From a virus: a DNA stretch of 37,022 nt. A program made the translations under genes and the position numbers. The stretch's first letter is position 1; each line of letters starts with the position of its first letter. Under the pieces are notes generated by a model, which worked only from the letters and a program-made list of their open reading frames with translations, was not told where the DNA came from and did not search any database. Shown here piece by piece: positions 31,701 through 37,022 of the stretch. The stretch is taken from the IMG/VR virus record IMGVR_UViG_3300050821_005271, positions 1 through 37,022 of that record. One strand, written 5' to 3'.

Positions 31701-31922
31701 CTATCGAGTTTCGTAACCGCCACGCGGGTTGCGCTTCGGCCACATCGCCCGCGCGCGTTCAACGTGAGGATCAGGGCCGCCGCCGTCTGGCCGCTTGTTG
31801 ATCTCACCGGCCGACACGCCCATCGCCAGGAGATCGCTTTCCTCCTGCGACGGCGTCGGCAGCAAGCCTTGCTTGGCCTTGAGGGCCGCGTCGCGCTTAG
31901 CGCGCTGTTCGTCGGTCATCAT
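31701..31922 (-). CDS. Small protein sharing a motif with the Ig-like repeat proteins
   Basis: 73 residues, ATGA-coupled to the upstream gene and 12 nt before the portal start. The segment LLPTPSQEESDLLAMG (residues about 20-35) is nearly the same as in the neighbouring repeat protein (RPTPSQAESDALAG, and a second TLPTPMQAESDSLSG). The rest is charged and lacks the tryptophan and EPPGRP part of the module. It may be a truncated or specialised copy. No known family. Confidence 0.65.
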   Translation of the reverse strand: MMTDEQRAKRDAALKAKQGLLPTPSQEESDLLAMGVSAGEINKRPDGGGPDPHVERARAMWPKRNPRGGYETR

Positions 31923-32920
31923 GACGGCTTCCCGTTTCTGCGCCGGTGCGGCAGCGCGCTCTCGTCGCCGCCGGGATCGGCCGCCGTTGGCGTGATCGGG
32001 CCGACTGCAGTGCTGGTCGCAGGAACGCTTCCGGCGGAGTTGGTCCCGGTCACTCGGCAGGAAATCATCGTCCCCTCATCAAGAGCGACTAGGACATACG
32101 TCAGCCCGGTCGCGGCGCCGATATTGTTGCCGTCTCTGAGCCACTGGCGGGTGTAGGTTGGCGTCGGCGAGCCGGTCCACGTCCCGTTGGTGGTGGTCAG
32201 CGTAGAGCCGGTCACCGTTGTACCGGTCACCGCGGGCGCCGCGGTGTTCGCCGGCGGCGCCGTGATCGGCCCCACAGCGGCGCTCTCGGCGCCGACCGTG
32301 CCCGCCGCATTGGTCGCAACCACGCCGCAAGAGATCATCGCGCCGGCATCCTGAGCGTTGAGAATGATGGACGAGGCGGTCGAGGCGGGGCGAGCGGTCC
32401 CGTTGCGCAGCCACTGATAGGTGAATGTCGGCGAGCCGCTCCACGTGCCGTTGCTCGTCGTGAGGACGCTGCCTTGGCTCGGCGTGCCGGACACGACCGG
32501 CAAGACGGTATTGACCGGCGGCCCCTCAGGCCGGCCAGGCGGCTCGGTGGGATCGAACGCGTTGGGATCGACCGGGCTTAAATCCCAGTGTTTTCTCATC
32601 ACCAGCACGCCCTGCCCGGAAAGCGAGTCGCTCTCGGCCTGCATCGGCGTCGGCAAGGTGGTGGCGAATTCGCCGATGCGGGGCGCAACCTCAGGCGATG
32701 AGCGGACGCTGCCGGTGGGGCGGCCGGGCGGCTCGGTAGGGTCGTGCGAGTTGGGATCGACTGGCGACAAATCCCACTGCTTGCGCATGACCAGGGCGGT
32801 GTTACTGCCCGCCAGGGCGTCGGATTCGGCCTGGCTCGGCGTCGGCCTGGTGGTTGCAAATTCGCCGACCCTCGGCGTCGGCGTCAATTCAGCTAATGCA
32901 GTTGGTGAGACTTGGCCCAT
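31919..32920 (-). CDS. Ig-like repeat protein (two domains) with duplicated N-terminal module
   Basis: 333 residues, ATG at 32920 with a Shine-Dalgarno (AAGGAGG). An N-terminal module of about 60 residues occurs twice (about 20-69 and 84-132), each ending in a WDLSPVDPN...DPTEPPGRP segment. Two Ig-like domains follow (about 135-227 and 228-320), each with a GTWTGSP-type strand, a YQWLRNG-type strand and a VxATNxAG strand. Ig-like domains in phage virions are accessory and often bind surface glycans. No signal peptide or membrane anchor. It lies upstream of the portal gene, so it could be a decoration or fibre protein. Confidence 0.82.
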   Translation of the reverse strand: MGQVSPTALAELTPTPRVGEFATTRPTPSQAESDALAGSNTALVMRKQWDLSPVDPNSHDPTEPPGRPTGSVRSSPEVAPRIGEFATTLPTPMQAESDSLSGQGVLVMRKHWDLSPVDPNAFDPTEPPGRPEGPPVNTVLPVVSGTPSQGSVLTTSNGTWSGSPTFTYQWLRNGTARPASTASSIILNAQDAGAMISCGVVATNAAGTVGAESAAVGPITAPPANTAAPAVTGTTVTGSTLTTTNGTWTGSPTPTYTRQWLRDGNNIGAATGLTYVLVALDEGTMISCRVTGTNSAGSVPATSTAVGPITPTAADPGGDESALPHRRRNGKPS

Positions 32921-32983
32921 GTGGAAAGTCCTCCTTGGGGTGGCACACGGCGGGCCGCGGCCCGGTACGGCGCTTGGCGAGGC

Positions 32984-34615
32984 TTAGGCGAGGCCTTTTC
33001 GCGGCAGGCCCGCCGGCATGACCGGGCCGACCGGCAAGCTATCGAACGAGGACGCGCCCGCCGCATTGCGCGCCGTCACCCGGCTAGCGATTTGCGTCGT
33101 GATCTCGGCGTCGGTCAGGACGAAGGTCGCCTCGTACTCGCTGATCAAAAGGCCGTTGCGCGTCCACGTATAGGCAAACTCGGTCGGCGCATTGATCCAC
33201 ACGCCATCTGTCGTCGTGAGCGTCTGGCCGCTCTCGGCGTCACCTGAGATGACCGGCAGCGTCGTGCAGAACGGTAAGCCCGCGCCGATGATCGGACCTA
33301 GCATCTGGCTACGCGCCGGAGCGGATACGCCGCTCGCGTTGATCGCGCGGACCTCGCAATAAACGCTCCAGTTCTGATCTAGGCCGGCCAGCAGATAGGT
33401 CGCGGCGGTTGCGCCGGCGACATCCTCGGCGCCGCGCCGCCATTGATATTCGAAGGCAGTCGGCAAGCCGGTCCAGGTTCCTTCATCGACGGTCAACGTC
33501 TGGCCGACCTGGCGCATGCCGCTGATGCTTGGCGGCGTAGCGTTCGCCGGCGGCACGCCTTCGACCGGCGCATCTTCGACCGGGCCCACCGGCAGGCTGA
33601 TCGCTGTCGCCGAACCCAACGTGTTGCTCGCAACAACTTGGACGCTGATCATCGCGCCAAGGTCGGCGGGAACGAGAACGTAGGTGACGCCAGTTGCGCC
33701 GGGGATATCGACTGCATCGCGCCGCCACTGTCTGGCATAGGCCGTTGGCGCGTTCTGCCAGGCCCCGACCGAACTCGTTAACGTCGCGCCGACTGCCGTT
33801 TGGCCGGTAACCACGGGCAGAACCGTGTTGACGGGAGGCGCGCCAGGGGCTGCGGCGCCGCCGACCGGGCCGATCGCGGTCGAATAGGCGATCGAGCCAG
33901 GCCCGCCGGCGTTGACGCCGCGCACGCCGGCTCTCAACGTAAAGCCTTCGTCCTCGACGGTTACGGTGTAGAGCGGGCCGATCTCATCATCAATGACGCT
34001 GAGGTCACGCCGCCATTCGAAGACGTACGAGGTCGCCGCGCCTGACCATCCGCCGACTCCAGCGGTCAATTGCTGGCCGATCTCAGGCGCGCCGGATACA
34101 ACAGGAACGATGAAGCAGGTCGGCGCGGCCGGCAGGACGGGCGCGGAAAACGCGCTCCTCGCGGCGGCCGGGCCGACGGCGTTGCTGGCGGTGACGCGGA
34201 CGGCGATTGGCCAGTGAAGGTCGATGACGGTGGGAATATAAACCGCTTCGGTCGCGCCCGCGATGTCGTAACCGCCGCGCCACCATTGATAGGTGAAGCC
34301 GGTCGGCGCGTTCGTCCAGGTTCCGGTCGAGGCGGTGAGCGGATCGCCGACGCGCGCCAGGCCGGCGATGACCGGCGGCTGGGCCAACACAGGGCGCCCG
34401 TCATCGGGCCGGCCCGGCGGCTCGGTGGGGTCAAAGGACAGGTTGTCGATCTCGGACAGGTCCCATTCCTTGACCAAGACCGGATCGCCATCAGCGGCGC
34501 GGTTGCTTTCCTCGCGCGTCGGGGTCGGCCGCCAGGTCTGGAATTGCGCGAGCTGCCGGTTCCACCGCTCGGCCTCTGCGGCGCGGATGGCGCGGGCTTG
34601 GGCGAGCGTGATCAT
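32984..34615 (-). CDS. Ig-like repeat protein (five domains)
   Basis: 543 residues from the ATG at 34615, which overlaps the previous stop (ATGA); an upstream GTG at 34642 is less likely. The N-terminal about 70 residues carry the same module as the neighbouring gene (WRPTPTREESNRAADGD...WDLSEIDNLSFDPTEPPGRP). Five Ig-like domains follow, each about 90 residues and with recognisable FTYQWWRGG, YVFEWRRDL, YARQWRRDA, FEYQWRRGA and FAYTWTRNG strands. It is a candidate surface-exposed fibre or decoration protein. The gene is part of the late operon upstream of portal. Confidence 0.85.
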   Translation of the reverse strand: MITLAQARAIRAAEAERWNRQLAQFQTWRPTPTREESNRAADGDPVLVKEWDLSEIDNLSFDPTEPPGRPDDGRPVLAQPPVIAGLARVGDPLTASTGTWTNAPTGFTYQWWRGGYDIAGATEAVYIPTVIDLHWPIAVRVTASNAVGPAAARSAFSAPVLPAAPTCFIVPVVSGAPEIGQQLTAGVGGWSGAATSYVFEWRRDLSVIDDEIGPLYTVTVEDEGFTLRAGVRGVNAGGPGSIAYSTAIGPVGGAAAPGAPPVNTVLPVVTGQTAVGATLTSSVGAWQNAPTAYARQWRRDAVDIPGATGVTYVLVPADLGAMISVQVVASNTLGSATAISLPVGPVEDAPVEGVPPANATPPSISGMRQVGQTLTVDEGTWTGLPTAFEYQWRRGAEDVAGATAATYLLAGLDQNWSVYCEVRAINASGVSAPARSQMLGPIIGAGLPFCTTLPVISGDAESGQTLTTTDGVWINAPTEFAYTWTRNGLLISEYEATFVLTDAEITTQIASRVTARNAAGASSFDSLPVGPVMPAGLPRKGLA

Positions 34616-35004
34616 TCCGCCGCCTTTTGCGTTGGAAACCACTCGGGAGGCCCGTCAGAGGCCTCGAAAGCATCGGGCCATCCGGTCTCGACCAGGCTGA
34701 CCTCGCCCTGCGGGGTGCGGTGCGAATAGACGCAATAGGCCCATCCGACCGGCGCGCCGCCGAGAAACTTGAAGGCGTGTCGGCAGTCTTTTTCGATCAG
34801 GACGTGGAACGGCCCGTCGCGCTCGAAGTCGAACGCCAGCTTGTCGTCAGCCATCCACTTCTGGACATGCCAGCGACCGCCGAAGCAGATCGTCGTGTGA
34901 TCGAAATTATGCTTATGCCCGCCGACGATCTCGCCGGGCTTGAGGCCGGCGCCGCCCTCGCCCATGACGCGGATATAGATCGAACCGCTTACAAATTCGG
35001 TCAT
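34612..35004 (-). CDS. Cupin-like small protein, possible metal-binding
   Basis: 130 residues, ATGA overlap with the S74-fibre gene at its start. The sequence is beta-rich with GGHKHNFDHTTICFGGRW (about 28-45), CRHAFKFLGG (about 74-83) and YCVYSHRTPQGEV (about 90-102). The HxH...H and later H residues at strand ends fit the cupin fold (metal site from two histidine motifs). Metal-binding is a guess from histidine placement. It is next to tail fibre and Ig-like genes and may be a fibre tip or assembly protein; function unknown. Confidence 0.6.
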   Translation of the reverse strand: MTEFVSGSIYIRVMGEGGAGLKPGEIVGGHKHNFDHTTICFGGRWHVQKWMADDKLAFDFERDGPFHVLIEKDCRHAFKFLGGAPVGWAYCVYSHRTPQGEVSLVETGWPDAFEASDGPPEWFPTQKAAE

Positions 35005-37022
35005 AAGCCGTTCGCGGCAAGCCGCCCCTCTAGCGATTGAATCTTCGCCGCCATCATGGCCACCAGCCCGCCGAGGTCGATGCTCTTGCCTTCGTCGCGC
35101 GAGTTCGTCACCAGGTCAGGCGCGGCGGCCTCGACGTCCTGAGCGACAAAGCCCCAATGCAGCCGCTGAGGGTCAGGGTGCGGCTCTTGGCTCTTGCCGG
35201 TGATGGAAAGAGGATCATCAATCTCGCCCGGCTTCCAGCGAAAGCGGACCGGCTTGAGCTTGTCGAAGGCCGCGACCGCCTCGCGCTCGTCCGCCGGGGC
35301 AATGTCGGTTTTCTTGCCGATGTCGGATGAGAGTTGCACCCCGTTGGCGAACACTCGGCTGGCGACATAGAGATCGTTGCCGGTCCCGTACATGGTGCGA
35401 CGCTGGATGCCGCTGCCGCACCAAAACTCGACGCGCGAATAGTCTTGGTAGGCGTACCATTGCGCCTCTTGCCAGCAGATGATGCGGCCGATCGCGGTGT
35501 TGCTCTTGGAATTGGTCCAGTCGATTGACGGGCAGTGCGTGTTGGCGTCGCGGTTCGGCTTATACAGCAGGATGCCGCGCGTGTTGTTGCCCATGTTGAC
35601 GGTGAGCAGGCCGGTCATCGTGTCGCCGGTCTTGGCGATACGGGTATCCCGCTGCTGATCGACGTAACGCTTGTTCGCCGCGTCAGTCGCGGTAGTGCCA
35701 GGGTCGCGCAGGTTGGTAATCCAGTTGCCGCCGCAATCGAGGCGGTCGGTGCTCATGTAGAAGCGAAGCGCCGCGTTCAGGTAAAACTTAAAGCCGGCGG
35801 TCTGGGTGCCCTGACCGCCCTGAAACCACATGTTGCCGCTCTCGATGCCGATAGCGAACGAGCCGGCGTCGTTGGCGCCGGGATAAAGGCGCAGCTTATT
35901 GCCGGCGCTGATGGCGGTCGCGCTCGGCGGGGCAGGCGCTGGCGTCGTGGTCCAAAATGTCAGCGGGCCGGTCATCGTGTCGCCGGCCTTGAGGACGGCG
36001 GTTCCGGTGAGCATCCCGGTCGCCGCGGTCAGGATGTTCTGGCGGTTCGTCCCATCGACGTTCTCAATGCCGACTTCGATATTGCCGGTATGACGGCGCA
36101 AGGTGAGGCCGGTTCCGGTCTTCTTGTAGATCGCCGCGCCACTGAAGAAATTGATTCCTTGACCATCGGTCTGAAGGCTCAGGTTGTTCTGATCAAAGGT
36201 GTACCGGAGGACGCCGCCGAAGTAGTAGCGGAACAGTCCGTTGTTGTCTGACCGAGTCTGAAACCAAAGCGTGTTGTTACCGTCGACGCCCATCGAGATT
36301 TCGTTCGCCGCCGGGCCATTCGGATAGAAGGCGATACGAGTGCCTGCGCTTCGTGCGCCCGCGCCGGTAGCCGGCGGCGCGCCGGCTGGCCCGTTAGTGT
36401 TCCAGAACGACAGCGGACCCAGAAAGGCCGGGCCGCTCTCTAGCGCGTCGAATCCAGCCTGGACGTTATTAGCGCCTAGCCGGTTCGGCAGCAGCGCGAC
36501 CTGATCGGCGGTCGAGACGATATCGCCGACGCCGACCGCGACCAGCACCCAGAGGGTGCCGACATCATAAATCTGGTCGCCAAGCCGCATGGTGAGGCCC
36601 GCGGCCGGCGAGCCGGCGGGAATGGTGCCCGCCGTGGTGCAGATGAAGTAATCATGGCTCCCGGTCGGATCGTCCAGCGGCCCCTGAGAGCCATCGGTAT
36701 GGATGACGATACCGGTCGCCGCGTTGATGACGCCCCTGAGCAGCGCCGCGCCGCTGAATAGCTGATCGACATAGGCCTTGGTCGTCGCCTCGGCGTTGAC
36801 GGTTGGCGCGCCTGACAGGAGCAGCGGCCCGGTCATTTGGCCGCCGGTCAGCGGAACCAGAAGCGCGTCGCGCGCGATCGAGCGCGCCTCGGCGTCAGCG
36901 ATATCGCCGGACAGGGCCGTATCCGCGGCCTGGCTGCGTCCTTCCAGGGCGACGATGTCGGCGGCCAGGCCCGCGTCAGCCGCTTGCATGCGCGCTTCCA
37001 GCGCGGCCAGGTCAACGGACCC
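35001..37022 (-). CDS. Tail fibre protein with C-terminal S74 intramolecular chaperone (partial)
   Basis: The frame is open to the end of the window (673 residues visible; the first internal ATG is at 36989), so the start is missing. The visible N-terminal part is coiled-coil-like (AADIVALEGRSQAADTAL), followed by phage-tail-repeat segments such as PLTGGQMTGPLLLSGAPTVNAEATTKAYVDQ and later TGDTMTGPLTF-type repeats. The C terminus carries the peptidase S74 domain: SSDIGKKTDIAP with the cleavage Ser and catalytic Lys/Asp, then the DKLKPVRFRWKPG and HWGFVAQDVE motifs. It self-cleaves after trimerisation in fibres and spikes. The gene lies at the upstream end of the visible late operon, not next to the baseplate genes. 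Confidence 0.88.
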   Translation of the reverse strand, partial: GSVDLAALEARMQAADAGLAADIVALEGRSQAADTALSGDIADAEARSIARDALLVPLTGGQMTGPLLLSGAPTVNAEATTKAYVDQLFSGAALLRGVINAATGIVIHTDGSQGPLDDPTGSHDYFICTTAGTIPAGSPAAGLTMRLGDQIYDVGTLWVLVAVGVGDIVSTADQVALLPNRLGANNVQAGFDALESGPAFLGPLSFWNTNGPAGAPPATGAGARSAGTRIAFYPNGPAANEISMGVDGNNTLWFQTRSDNNGLFRYYFGGVLRYTFDQNNLSLQTDGQGINFFSGAAIYKKTGTGLTLRRHTGNIEVGIENVDGTNRQNILTAATGMLTGTAVLKAGDTMTGPLTFWTTTPAPAPPSATAISAGNKLRLYPGANDAGSFAIGIESGNMWFQGGQGTQTAGFKFYLNAALRFYMSTDRLDCGGNWITNLRDPGTTATDAANKRYVDQQRDTRIAKTGDTMTGLLTVNMGNNTRGILLYKPNRDANTHCPSIDWTNSKSNTAIGRIICWQEAQWYAYQDYSRVEFWCGSGIQRRTMYGTGNDLYVASRVFANGVQLSSDIGKKTDIAPADEREAVAAFDKLKPVRFRWKPGEIDDPLSITGKSQEPHPDPQRLHWGFVAQDVEAAAPDLVTNSRDEGKSIDLGGLVAMMAAKIQSLEGRLAANGL

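Noticed and set aside
30999-32156. 385-codon + strand open frame opposite portal and the Ig-like gene
   Set aside because: Crosses two clear minus-strand genes and lacks family signals.

Overview
The window is about 37 kb of a GC-rich tailed-phage or prophage genome. It has a contractile (myovirus) tail of phage Mu type joined to an HK97-type head. Codon use, high GC and the style of several small genes suggest an alphaproteobacterial host, possibly Hyphomicrobiales; that host call is an inference. No integrase, transposase, terminase, replication gene, tRNA or CRISPR array was seen. Both ends are open: the leftmost reading frame and the right-hand fibre gene run off the window.

Region 1 (1-6034, + strand) is a tight accessory operon with many start/stop overlaps. 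Small zinc-ribbon and unknown proteins come first, then a strong hairpin terminator at 871-922. After it come another small pair, a permuted DNA methyltransferase (DPPY before the SAM motif), a possibly exported unknown and a small protein with an FKYW-type motif. Next is a distinctive cassette: a PAPS-reductase-like PP-loop enzyme (IbrA-like), a 70-residue partner, a ParB/IbrB-like protein, a putative Fe(II)-dependent oxygenase and a second ParB-like protein. This is the best candidate here for an undescribed system (DNA modification, counter-defence or regulation). A back-to-back hairpin pair at 6033-6087 ends this operon and the convergent late operon.

Region 2 (37022 down to 6086, - strand) is the late operon. 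In transcription order it holds an S74-type fibre, a cupin-like protein, two proteins made of Ig-like repeats, a small protein sharing their N-terminal module, the HK97-type portal, a collagen-like protein, the major capsid protein, connector and neck proteins, a DUF2635-like protein, the sheath (with an inserted Ig-like domain), the tube, the tail assembly chaperone pair with a clear -1 frameshift site, and the tape measure with two cell-wall-degrading domains. Then come a split Mu gpN-like protein, gpP and the gp45-gp48 baseplate proteins, two fibre genes, two small fibre-associated proteins, an M15 endolysin, a holin candidate and a proline-rich protein.

Two free-standing homing endonuclease genes sit on the + strand inside the late operon: HNH/AP2 at 11864-12409 and GIY-YIG/NUMOD3 at 17946-18788. 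Each lies at a gene boundary and overlaps the 3' end of a tail gene.

The strongest sequence-level observations are the in-frame CCCAAAC slippery heptamer; a tape-measure reading frame whose family-like N terminus begins at an ATC codon behind a strong Shine-Dalgarno; eight Ig-like domains spread over three proteins including the sheath; a 30-residue super-repeat in the collagen protein between portal and capsid; and the IbrA/IbrB/oxygenase/ParB/methyltransferase operon.
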